This document shows positions 48,578 through 56,508 of a stretch of DNA of 64,000 nt, one piece after another. The DNA is from CAZQGO01 sp964593065 (GTDB lineage: Bacteria; Oederibacteriota; JAAXVQ01). Made by a program: the position numbers and the translations under genes. The stretch covers positions 7,218 to 71,217 of the forward strand of contig CAZQGO010000014.1 of NCBI GenBank assembly GCA_964593065.1, written 5' to 3'. Each line of letters opens with the position of its first letter. Within the stretch, counting starts at the first letter, position 1. Below the pieces are notes generated by a model. The model was given only the letters and a program-made list of their open reading frames with translations, made no database searches and was not told the origin of the DNA.

Positions 48578-50671
48578 TTACGCCGCGTTGACCAGGCGGG
48601 AGAAATCCGCCAGCGACCAGATGAGCCGGGCCAGCCGGCCCAGGAGATTCAGGCGGTTGGTCCGCAGGGCTTCGTCGGGATCCATGACCAGCACATCGTC
48701 GAAAAAACGGTTGATGACCGGAACCAGCCCGGCCAAGCGGTCGAACATCCCCGTAAAATCACCGCCGGCTGCCAGGTCGCGCACTTCCGGCTCCAACCGC
48801 AGGAGGGCCTGGTACAGTTCCTGCTCCGTGCCGGCGGCCAGCAGCTCGGTTGCAACCGGGGCGTCCGGGGTCTCGGGCGGCAAATCCCGCGGCAGCGCCT
48901 TGGGCAAAATATTGACCACGCGGGAAAACGCGGTGATCCGGTCAAGAAATTCCGGCTGAACCCGCAGTCGGGTCAGGGTTTCCGCCTTCCGGCGCAAAGC
49001 CGTCAGATCGTCCACGTACACGGCCAGCAGCGCCTGAATGAGATCCGGCGGAAAATTGCGGTTGGCCAGTTCGGATTCCATGCGGCCCAATATGAATTTT
49101 TTCAGCTCCGAAACGATCCCGGCGCCGCGGTCCTTGAACGCCTCGTATCCCGATACCGCCTGTTCCAGGGCGGCGGTCAGGGACAGCCGGTATCCGCCCT
49201 CCAACAGAATCGCCACCACGCCCTGGGCGGCCCGCCTGAGCGCATACGGATCCTTCGCACCGGTCGGCAGCAGGCCCGCGCCCCAGCAGCCGGCCAAGTG
49301 GTCGAGTTTGTCGGCTAAAGCCAGCATCCGGCCCGCCGGCGAGGCCGGCAGGGCATCGCCCACGCCCCGGGGCTGGTATTGTTCCCGCAGGGCCCGGGCC
49401 ACCGGTTCCGGCCGGCCCTGCGCCAGGGCATAAAAGCATCCCATGACTCCCTGCAGGGAGGTATATTCCTTCTCCTGCACCATGTGGCTGACGAGGTCCG
49501 CCTTGGCCAGGTGTGCCGCCTCTTGCACGTTCTGCTCCCAGCCGGGTTCCAAGCGGCCGCTCAGCCAGGCCGCCAGCCGCTCCAGGCGCAGGGTTTTATC
49601 ATACAAAGAACCCAAGCCTTTGATCCAGAGCACGCGCCGCAGTTCCGGCACCCGGTCGGCCAGAGGCGTTTTCAAGTCTTCCTGGTAAAAAAATTCCGCA
49701 TCCTGCAGGCGCGCCGCCAGCACCTGTTCGCACCCCGGCCGGATGCTCTCGGGCCGCGCCAGGGGATTGTCGAAGACCGCAAAAAAAACGGGCAGGAGTC
49801 CGCCCCCGGAGTCCTCGGCCGCGAAAAACCGCTGGTGCTCCCGCATGGCGGTGGTGATGATTTCCCTGGGCATGGCCAGGAAGGAAGGCGACATCCGCCC
49901 GGCGAGCACCGCAGGATATTCCGTCATCATGGCGACGACATCCAGCAGTTCCTCGTCCGGAACCAGGTGCCCGCCGTTCCGGACGGCCTCCCCGGTCAGA
50001 TCTTCCAGAAGCTGTTTGCGGCGCGCGGAGGAGGACAAGATCACGCGTCCGCGGGACAGCACGCGGGGATAGTCATGCGCCCCCCGGAGAGCCTGCCGCC
50101 GCACGGGCAGCATGGGATGCAGCGCCACGTCCCGGCCGGTTGCAACGTCCGCGTAGGTGAAGGGGATCAGCTCTTCGCCGTAGAGCGCCACCAAGCCGCG
50201 GATGGGCCGGGCAAAACGCGCGCCGCTTGCTTCCCAGCGCATGGTTTTCGGAAAGGAGATTTTCCGGATAAGCGCCGGGAGAACCTCGGCCAGAATTTCC
50301 GCCGCCGGCCGCCCCGGGTTCTCGATCCGGGCCCAGAGGCGGTCGTCTTGCCAGGCGAGGGCTTCCCGGCCCAGTCCCAGCTTGCGGAGAAAGCCTTCGC
50401 CGGCGGCCGTGAGCGCACCGTCCGGGCCCAAGGCCGCCTCCCGCCGGGGGCCGAACACGTCCCGCGTTTCATCCGGCTGCCGCTCGGCCAGTCCCGTGAT
50501 GGTGAGCGCCAACCTGCGGGGCGTGGCCTGGACGTCCAGGCCGGCATACGCCAGGCGCCGCTGGGCGAGTTCCGCGGCGGCCGCCTCGGCCAGTTGGCGC
50601 ACCGCCGGCGCAATATAGGTGCCCGGCAGTTCCTCGCACAGGATTTCGAACAGGACGTCGCGTTTTTTCAT
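48578..50671 (-). CDS. glyS: glycyl-tRNA synthetase beta subunit
   Basis: This 697-residue protein starts MKKRDVLFEILCEELP, the family signature, and contains DVFGPRR, FPKTMRW, HPML and the C-terminal anticodon-binding domain. It forms the alpha2beta2 glycyl-tRNA synthetase with GlyQ. The start is fixed by an AAGGA site and lies one base after the glyQ stop, which gives balanced coupled translation. Together with recO and glyQ it matches the conserved recO-glyQ-glyS order. Confidence 0.97.
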   Translation of the reverse strand: MKKRDVLFEILCEELPGTYIAPAVRQLAEAAAAELAQRRLAYAGLDVQATPRRLALTITGLAERQPDETRDVFGPRREAALGPDGALTAAGEGFLRKLGLGREALAWQDDRLWARIENPGRPAAEILAEVLPALIRKISFPKTMRWEASGARFARPIRGLVALYGEELIPFTYADVATGRDVALHPMLPVRRQALRGAHDYPRVLSRGRVILSSSARRKQLLEDLTGEAVRNGGHLVPDEELLDVVAMMTEYPAVLAGRMSPSFLAMPREIITTAMREHQRFFAAEDSGGGLLPVFFAVFDNPLARPESIRPGCEQVLAARLQDAEFFYQEDLKTPLADRVPELRRVLWIKGLGSLYDKTLRLERLAAWLSGRLEPGWEQNVQEAAHLAKADLVSHMVQEKEYTSLQGVMGCFYALAQGRPEPVARALREQYQPRGVGDALPASPAGRMLALADKLDHLAGCWGAGLLPTGAKDPYALRRAAQGVVAILLEGGYRLSLTAALEQAVSGYEAFKDRGAGIVSELKKFILGRMESELANRNFPPDLIQALLAVYVDDLTALRRKAETLTRLRVQPEFLDRITAFSRVVNILPKALPRDLPPETPDAPVATELLAAGTEQELYQALLRLEPEVRDLAAGGDFTGMFDRLAGLVPVINRFFDDVLVMDPDEALRTNRLNLLGRLARLIWSLADFSRLVNAA

Positions 50672-50672
50672 A

Positions 50673-51680
50673 CTAGGTGTTCCTTCGGCTTTTTTCCGCC
50701 CCCCGCGCGCGCGGGCGTGGCCGTCGCGTACGGGCTGCGGCCCGCGTTCCCGGGGATACCCGGCGCCGGGCGGCCGGGCGGCCGGCCGCCGCGGGTTCCA
50801 GCGGCCGCCAGGCCTGCTGATGCAAGGGGAACCCAAGCTCCTCGCGGTGCTTGAGATAGGCCTGGGCGCAGGCTTTGGCCAGATTGCGCAGCCGCGTAAT
50901 GTAACCGACGCGCTCGGTCACGGAAATGGAACCCCGCGCTTCGAGCAGGTTGAAGAGATGTGAGGAGCGCACCAGGTGATCGTAAGCCGGCAGCACCAGC
51001 CCGACTTCAAGCAGGCGCTGGGTCTCCTGCTCGTAAACACCGAAGAGCTCGAACAGGGCGTCCGCGTTGGAAGCCGCGAAGTTGTACTGCGACCATTGCA
51101 CCTCGTTGTCCCGGAACAAGGCCCCGTATCGGACGCCCGCGCCCCACTCGAGGTCGAAAATGGAATCCACCCGCTGGAGAAACATGGCGATCCGTTCCAG
51201 GCCGTAGGTGATTTCCACGCTGACCGGATTGAGCTCCACGCCGCCCATTTGCTGGAAATAGGTGAACTGGGTGATTTCCAGGCCGTCCAGCCATACCTGC
51301 CAGCCCAGCCCGGCCGCACCCAGGGTCGGCGATTCCCAGTCATCCTCCGTGAAGCGTACGTCGTGCTCGCTGACCTTCAGGCCGATCTCCGCAAGACTCC
51401 GACGGTAGCGGTCCTGGATGTCCGCGGGCGCGGGCTTCAGGATCACCTGGAACTGATAGTATTGCTGGACGCGGTTGGGATTCTCGCCGTAGCGCCCGTC
51501 CTTGGGGCGGCGGCAGGGTTCGACGTTGGCCGAGGCCCAGGGCTCGGGCCCCAAGACGCGCAGAAACGAGGCGGGGTTGAACGTGGACGCGCCTTTCTCC
51601 AGATCGTAGGGCTGCAGCACCAAGCAGCCCTGCCGGGACCAGAAGGCCTGCAGCCTGTGGATGATCTCCTGCAGCGTCAT
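50673..51680 (-). CDS. glyQ: glycyl-tRNA synthetase alpha subunit
   Basis: This 335-residue class II synthetase subunit has FWSRQGCLVLQPYDLEKGAS, EPCRRPKDGRYGENPNR, QYYQFQVILKP and the motif QMGGVELNPVSVEITYGLER. It binds glycine and ATP. ATG 51680 overlaps the recO stop (ATGA) and follows AAGGAG. The last 40 residues are an Arg/Ala/Pro-rich extension (RPAARRRVSPGTR and on) beyond the normal end, absent from typical GlyQ. The stop is almost joined to glyS. Confidence 0.97.
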   Translation of the reverse strand: MTLQEIIHRLQAFWSRQGCLVLQPYDLEKGASTFNPASFLRVLGPEPWASANVEPCRRPKDGRYGENPNRVQQYYQFQVILKPAPADIQDRYRRSLAEIGLKVSEHDVRFTEDDWESPTLGAAGLGWQVWLDGLEITQFTYFQQMGGVELNPVSVEITYGLERIAMFLQRVDSIFDLEWGAGVRYGALFRDNEVQWSQYNFAASNADALFELFGVYEQETQRLLEVGLVLPAYDHLVRSSHLFNLLEARGSISVTERVGYITRLRNLAKACAQAYLKHREELGFPLHQQAWRPLEPAAAGRPAARRRVSPGTRAAARTRRPRPRARGAEKSRRNT

Positions 51681-52477
51681 GACCCGCTCCTTGCTCCGGG
51701 CACGGGGATTCGCACCCGCTCGCGACGGCCGGGCGCGAGGCCGGCCACGGCCTGCCGGAACCCGTCGCTTTTCAATTTTCTTCCCAACTGGTACTGCAGG
51801 GCCGCATTCAGCACGTTTTCCACCTCCTGCTCCAAGGAAGGCGAGAGGCGCAACCGGCTTACCCAAGCCGGGCCGTTGTTGAGCAAGCCTTCCAGAATCC
51901 GCCGCCCGGCCGGGGTGAGCCCAAGGCCACCGCTCGGCCGGCAGCCGCGGCAGAGAAGGCCGCCGTTTTCCACGTGATAGGCTTGGCGGGCCGTGGTCGA
52001 ACCGCAGCGCTGGCAGGCTTCCAGCCCGGGCCGGTACCCCAAGTGGTCGAGCAAAGTCATTTCGAACCAGCTGCCCGCGGCCGCCGGCGCGACGCCGGCT
52101 TCCAACAGGCTCAAAGCCTCCTGCGCCAAATCGAAAACCTCGGGCAGGGGCTGACGGTCGGCGGTGAAATGCAGCAACAGTTCGGCCAGCCGCGCGGCCC
52201 GGCCGAAGGCGGGCAGGTCCGCCTTGAGCCGCGGAAAGGACGCCAGCAGCTGGACCTGGGTAACCCGGCAGAGATCCCGGTGTTCCTGGCCGTGCCACTG
52301 CACCTCGGCCAAGGAGAGCAGTCCCAAGCCTCCCCCCAAACGGCTGCCCAGCCGGCGGACGCCCCGGGCCAGGGCGCGCACTTTGCCGTACTCCCGGGTG
52401 AACAAGACTAGGACGCGGTCGGCTTCCGAAAAATCATAACTGCGCAACACCAGGGATGGCGAACGAAAGGAAGGCAT
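51677..52477 (-). CDS. recO: DNA repair protein RecO
   Basis: This 266-residue protein has an N-terminal OB-fold (FRSPSLVLRSYDFSEADRVL, LARGVRRLGSRLGG), a helical middle and a zinc finger with CQRC and CRGC at about 155-185. RecO loads RecA on SSB-coated DNA in RecF-pathway repair. ATG 52477 follows GAGG. It overlaps glyQ by four bases. A hairpin with T-tract lies immediately upstream (52496-52542), leaving little room for an own promoter, so expression may depend on readthrough. Confidence 0.95.
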   Translation of the reverse strand: MPSFRSPSLVLRSYDFSEADRVLVLFTREYGKVRALARGVRRLGSRLGGGLGLLSLAEVQWHGQEHRDLCRVTQVQLLASFPRLKADLPAFGRAARLAELLLHFTADRQPLPEVFDLAQEALSLLEAGVAPAAAGSWFEMTLLDHLGYRPGLEACQRCGSTTARQAYHVENGGLLCRGCRPSGGLGLTPAGRRILEGLLNNGPAWVSRLRLSPSLEQEVENVLNAALQYQLGRKLKSDGFRQAVAGLAPGRRERVRIPVPGARSGS

Positions 52478-52495
52478 GTTACGCCTCGGGCCAGG

Positions 52496-52542
52496 GAAAA
52501 AGAAGAACCACGCCCCCGGTCCGACTGCGGGAGGCGTGGTTC
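52496..52542 (-). terminator. Rho-independent terminator after the Yip1 gene
   Basis: On the minus strand a 10-base stem (GAACCACGCC with GGCGTGGTTC) is followed by CTTCTTTTT. It ends 18 bases before the recO start codon. Confidence 0.85.
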
Positions 52543-52578
52543 AGTTTCTTCACCGGTCGTAGTGGTGCCCGGCGTCGG

Positions 52579-53100
52579 TTAGCGCGGAACGTAGCCGGTG
52601 ATCCCGATGCCGATGACCGCCAGCAACACCACCACGACAAAAACGATCGCGATGGCAATCAAGGCCGCGACGATTGCTTTGCCGGTGGACAGTTTGTGGA
52701 CCTCGCGGAGACCAATCACGGTCAGGACCAATCCATAAATCGAGCCCAGGATTGAAACAATCGGAATCCAGCCGATCACGTTCACCACGTTGGCGTACGC
52801 GATCAGCCGGACCGTGCCTTCATAGGTACCGGATCCGCCCATGATTTTCGCGCACAACTGCAGGAGCAGGGCCGCCAGAAAAATGCTGATAATCACCGCA
52901 ATGGGGGCAAAAATGATCGCCAAGAACCCGACCCCAAGCGTGATGATGGTCAAGCCGATTCCCATGATCACGGCCGTGATCAAAGCAAAAACGAGCGGAT
53001 CCTTGTACCCGCCGAGGGTCGGCATGGTTCTGAAAAAATCAACGGGTTTCAGGATTACTTCTTTGCCCGTCTCAAAATACTGCTTTAAAAAATTCCCCAT
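52579..53100 (-). CDS. Yip1-domain integral membrane protein
   Basis: This 173-residue protein has a short amphipathic N-terminus (WKPVDFF-like: LKPVDFFRTMPTLGGYKDP, typical of bacterial Yip1 proteins) and five hydrophobic helices. Function in bacteria is unknown. ATG 53100 follows GGGGG. It lies in the position where era is often found in this gene order. It has its own promoter and terminator, so it is a separate unit from recO. Confidence 0.88.
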   Translation of the reverse strand: MGNFLKQYFETGKEVILKPVDFFRTMPTLGGYKDPLVFALITAVIMGIGLTIITLGVGFLAIIFAPIAVIISIFLAALLLQLCAKIMGGSGTYEGTVRLIAYANVVNVIGWIPIVSILGSIYGLVLTVIGLREVHKLSTGKAIVAALIAIAIVFVVVVLLAVIGIGITGYVPR

Positions 53101-53145
53101 CCTTTTTCACCCCCTTTTTTTCTTGAAATTGAAATATTATTTAAC

Positions 53146-53173
53146 AATTTATCATGATTCCCTTTTTAGTCAA
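53146..53173 (-). promoter_or_regulatory. candidate promoter of the Yip1 gene
   Basis: On the minus strand TTGACT (53173-53168) and TAAATT (53151-53146) are 16 bases apart. Confidence 0.5.
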
Positions 53174-53234
53174 GCTAAATTTGCTGGCTCGCCTGCGATC
53201 GCCGCCCGGGCCGGTGCCGGAAGCGTATCCGGGT

Positions 53235-54524
53235 TTACCTTTCCTGCGCGGCGTCGGGCAGGCGGCGGATTTGAATTTTGTCGACTTTCCGCCGGCTGGC
53301 GGCCAAGACCGTGAACTGAAGGTTCTGATAAATCAGAATTTCGCCCTTGTGGGGCAAGCGTCCGAGCTGCTCCGAGAGCATGCCCCCGATGGTGTTGATG
53401 TCCTTGAAATTGGGCAGATTGGCGCCCAGCACGTTGTTGATCTCCTCGAGGTCCGTCTGACCGCTGACGACCCACACCGAATCCTCGATTTTTTCGATGT
53501 TCATTTCCTCCACATCGTATTCGTCCTGAATCTCGCCCACGATTTCCTCGATGAGGTCCTCGAGAGTGACCAGTCCGGCCGTTCCGCCGTATTCATCCAC
53601 CACGATGGCCATGTGGATCTTGCCCTTCTGAAACTCCCGCAGCAAATCGTCGACCCGTTTCATTTCCGGCACGAAGTAAGGCTGCCGCAGGATGTCCTGC
53701 AGGACGATGAGCTCGCGGTTCTGCAGAATGGCGATGATATCTTTGGTGTAGATGACGCCGGAGATATTGTCCAGGTTTTCCCGGTAAACCGGCATGCGCG
53801 AATATCCCGCCTGGATGATCTGGTCGATGATCCGCTCCATGGGGGCGTCGGCGTCGATGCCTTCGACCTCAATGCGCGGGACCATGACCTCCCGCACCTG
53901 CTTGTCCCCCAGGCCGATGACCTTGTGCAGCATCTTGTGTTCCGCGTCCTCAAAGACGCCGGCGTCCGCGCCCATCTTGATCAGAGTGGTGATTTCCTCC
54001 TCCGTGATCAAGGGGACATAGGCCCCGGGTTCCTGGCCGAAAATGCGTAAAAAGCGGTTCGCCAGCCATACGACCAGCTTGGCCAGGGGGCGCAGGAGCC
54101 ATTCGAAGAATACCAAGGGGCGGATGACCAGCAGCGCGATGGGAACCGCACGCCGGATGGCCAGCAGCTTGGGAGAGACTTCGCCGAAGACGATGATGAG
54201 CAGCGTGACCAGGGCCGCCACCAATGCGCCCATCTGCGCGCGGTTCCAATGCAGGATTTCGGAAAGGTGAAAAGCCAGGAAAGCGGCCATGGTGGTGGCG
54301 CTGATGTTCACGGCGTTGTTCAGGATGAGGATGGTGGTCAGCAGGCGGTTGGGATCCTTGCGCCAGGCTTCGAGCGCCTGCCCGCGCTTGCCGCCCTGCT
54401 CGATGGCATTTGCCAGCCGCGCGCGTCCCATGGACAGCAGGGCGGTTTCGGTGGCCGAAAAGGCGCCGGAGAAGAAAAACAGCACCAGCAGCGCGGCCAG
54501 GTCAACGGCCAGGAACAGGTCCAC
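53235..54524 (-). CDS. CNNM/CorC-type (hemolysin-family) membrane protein with CBS domains
   Basis: The protein has 429 residues: a DUF21/CNNM transmembrane domain (about 1-180; SATETALLSMGRARL, NNAVNISATTMAAFLA, FGEVSPKLLAIRR), a CBS pair (about 200-320; VREVMVPRIEVEGID, MPVYRENLDNISGVIYTKDI) and a CorC_HlyC domain (about 345-425). Members act in Mg2+/Co2+ homeostasis. The GTG at 54524 was chosen: GGAG lies six bases upstream and the first helix begins there. It overlaps the end of ybeY by 23 bases, so the two are coupled. Confidence 0.93.
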   Translation of the reverse strand: MDLFLAVDLAALLVLFFFSGAFSATETALLSMGRARLANAIEQGGKRGQALEAWRKDPNRLLTTILILNNAVNISATTMAAFLAFHLSEILHWNRAQMGALVAALVTLLIIVFGEVSPKLLAIRRAVPIALLVIRPLVFFEWLLRPLAKLVVWLANRFLRIFGQEPGAYVPLITEEEITTLIKMGADAGVFEDAEHKMLHKVIGLGDKQVREVMVPRIEVEGIDADAPMERIIDQIIQAGYSRMPVYRENLDNISGVIYTKDIIAILQNRELIVLQDILRQPYFVPEMKRVDDLLREFQKGKIHMAIVVDEYGGTAGLVTLEDLIEEIVGEIQDEYDVEEMNIEKIEDSVWVVSGQTDLEEINNVLGANLPNFKDINTIGGMLSEQLGRLPHKGEILIYQNLQFTVLAASRRKVDKIQIRRLPDAAQER

Positions 54525-54981
54525 AGTGTCTCCGTTTCCGTCCGTGTCCGGCCAGCAGCGAAGCCTGCAGGGTGAACATGCGCTTGGCATCCAGCGGGCG
54601 GACGTGATCATAACCGAGTAAATGCAGCAGGCCGTGGATCAACAGACAGTGAACTTCCGACTCGAGATCGGTCCCCCGTTCCCGGGCCTGGCGCCGCGCC
54701 TGGTCCAGGGAGATGACCAGGTCCCCCAGGACCCATGCCTGCGGGGGCAGGGGATCCTCCGGGCGGCGGTATTCGCGCATGCTGAAGGACAGCACGTCCG
54801 TGGCACGGTCGCGGTTCCGGTACATCCGGTTGAGCCGCCGCAGGGTGGGATCATTGGCCAGGAGGACGGATAACTCCGCCGAGCCGAGGTGTAAAGCCGC
54901 CAGGCGGCGCTGCAGCCAACGGGTCAGGGCGGGCACGGATATCCCCCGGCTGGTATGTTGTTTCAGGATCTGGAGCGGCAT
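54502..54981 (-). CDS. ybeY: endoribonuclease YbeY
   Basis: This 159-residue protein has the zinc-binding HGLLHLLGYDH (HxxxHxxGxDH form), preceded by LNRMYRNRDRATDVLSF and LGDLVISLDQA. YbeY acts in 16S rRNA 3'-end maturation and late ribosome quality control. ATG 54981 follows AAAGGA. It overlaps the CNNM gene start, the usual order in many bacteria. Confidence 0.96.
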   Translation of the reverse strand: MPLQILKQHTSRGISVPALTRWLQRRLAALHLGSAELSVLLANDPTLRRLNRMYRNRDRATDVLSFSMREYRRPEDPLPPQAWVLGDLVISLDQARRQARERGTDLESEVHCLLIHGLLHLLGYDHVRPLDAKRMFTLQASLLAGHGRKRRHCGPVPGR

Positions 54982-55296
54982 GCAGGGTCCTTTGATGGGC
55001 GAACCGGGCGCAGCCGCGTGACCACAAGCTGCCAAGGGACATGCGGCGTAAGGGTTGTTGGATAAACCGGGGTGAAAAAATCGGCACCTGCTTTGTTCAT
55101 GGGATGACCACGCACACGGCCTCGCGCATGCTTCGCACCTGCAGGCTCACAAAGGAAATCGCTTACGGCCGGTGGATTCCCGGCTGGCGCCATGCGCCCC
55201 CCGGATTTCAAACCCCGGTCGCGGAGGTTGAATCCCCGGCAATAGGAAAAGGGACCTCTAACGGGTCCCTCTTCCCAGCCGGCGATACCGCACTGA
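54982..55296. other. intergenic region
   Basis: These 315 bases separate ybeY from the LysM lipoprotein gene. They hold the terminator at 55247-55269 and presumably the ybeY promoter, which I could not place. Small open frames here have no support. Confidence 0.45.
55247..55269 (-). terminator. Rho-independent terminator of the LysM gene
   Basis: On the minus strand GGGACC(C)...GGTCCC forms a 6-base stem around a short loop followed by TTTTCC, about 28 bases after the stop. Confidence 0.8.
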
Positions 55297-55716
55297 CTAA
55301 TACTCGATAGGCAGACGCTGACGCGGCTTCGTGTGAGGCACGTACCGGGGCGTCCGTTTGGCGTTCTCGATGGCCATTTCGACTTCCTCGGAACTGAATT
55401 CCCGGGAAACCGCCAAGTCCTGGCCTATCTCGATAATGTCAGGGTCTTCAATTTGGTCACGGTTGGCCTTAAAGATCAGAGGCCACTGGAAGGAATCACC
55501 GTAAATATCCTGCTTACCGGATATGCCCCAAAGGGTATCCCCCGAGGAAACGGTGTACCGCTGCATCTCAGGTTCCGGCGTGGGTTCGGGTGTCGCTACC
55601 ACCACGGGGGTCGGTTCGGGCTTGACTTCCTTCTTGCCACCGCAGCCCACCAGGCCGACCATACCGCTTACCAAAATCACTGACACTCCAATTTTCACCA
55701 TTTGCTTCAACTCCAT
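55297..55716 (-). CDS. LysM-domain lipoprotein
   Basis: This 139-residue precursor has a lipobox (VGLVGC) at about residue 25, a Pro/Glu/Thr-rich spacer (PEPTPVVVATPEPTPEPE) and a LysM domain (about 52-105; RYTVSSGDTLWGIS, WPLIFKANRDQIEDPDIIEIGQ). LysM binds peptidoglycan glycans, and the spacer would reach from the membrane to the wall. ATG 55716 has a perfect AAAGGAGGTG site; a GTG at 55725 is unlikely as it overlaps that site. A separate terminator follows. Confidence 0.93.
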   Translation of the reverse strand: MELKQMVKIGVSVILVSGMVGLVGCGGKKEVKPEPTPVVVATPEPTPEPEMQRYTVSSGDTLWGISGKQDIYGDSFQWPLIFKANRDQIEDPDIIEIGQDLAVSREFSSEEVEMAIENAKRTPRYVPHTKPRQRLPIEY

Positions 55717-55789
55717 CTTTTTCACCTCCTTTCAGGTTTTGGGGTGGTTGATCGTTTGGGAACCATGCCGCCGAACAACCTTGATCGCT

Positions 55790-56392
55790 TTAAAAAGTAA
55801 CCTTCACCAGCTTACAATTAAAAACCGGCTCCGCCGTTTGACCCGGGACGAGGGCCGGAAGTTCTGAAGACATGTCCAAAATCCCCATCTGTCCGGATAA
55901 AAGCGTGTCCCCCTCGGCGTTCCGGGCATTGATGTCCACCAGGGCCACGACCAGCCCCAGGGAGGCTCCGATCAGCCCTCCCAGCCCGATCCCGATGGTA
56001 AAATCCTCTGGATCCTTGTCGCGCATGAAGGGAATCGTGGCGACCACGAATCCCATCAGGGCTCCGATGCTGGTGCCGCCGGCCAGATACTCGGACAGGG
56101 TAAAGCCCGTGTCCGACCGCCCGGTTCCGATCTCGTACATCGCCACACCGCCCCCCAGCAAGGCCCCGCCCAAAAAACCATACACGGCGCCGGTCAGGAG
56201 GTAATCCGCGTGATAATTATTATCCTGGCCATAGGCCAGAAGCCCGGCCGAGAATCCCACCAGGGTCCCCGCCGCCGCGCCGCCCAGAATATTGTTCGCG
56301 AGAATAGGTCCGCGCTCCAGGGCGTTCGCCGGCAAAGCCAATGCCGCCAACAGGCAGGTCACCAAACCGGCCCGGTAAAAATCTTTGGACAC
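55790..56392 (-). CDS. glycine-rich exported membrane protein
   Basis: This 200-residue protein has a signal peptide (GLVTCLLAALALPANA) and three Gly/Ala-rich hydrophobic segments (NNILGGAAAGTLVGFSAGLLA; GAVYGFLGGALLGGG; TIGIGLGGLIGASLGLVVAL), typical of glycine-zipper membrane proteins. No family is firm. The GTG at 56392 was chosen after GGGAG. A candidate promoter lies at 56436-56464. The mature N-terminus and the last 40 residues are more polar. Confidence 0.7.
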   Translation of the reverse strand: MSKDFYRAGLVTCLLAALALPANALERGPILANNILGGAAAGTLVGFSAGLLAYGQDNNYHADYLLTGAVYGFLGGALLGGGVAMYEIGTGRSDTGFTLSEYLAGGTSIGALMGFVVATIPFMRDKDPEDFTIGIGLGGLIGASLGLVVALVDINARNAEGDTLLSGQMGILDMSSELPALVPGQTAEPVFNCKLVKVTF

Positions 56393-56435
56393 CAAAATTC
56401 TCCCTTGCAAAAAATAGTCCGGTTATTTAGTGGCA

Positions 56436-56464
56436 ATTTAGCACGCTTGCGCGAAGTTTGTCAA
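56436..56464 (-). promoter_or_regulatory. promoter of the glycine-rich protein gene
   Basis: On the minus strand TTGACA (56464-56459) and CTAAAT (56441-56436) are 17 bases apart. Confidence 0.55.
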
Positions 56465-56508
56465 GCGGATATGCATCAAACCCCTTGGAAGGGATTGAAG
56501 GCTTGCCT

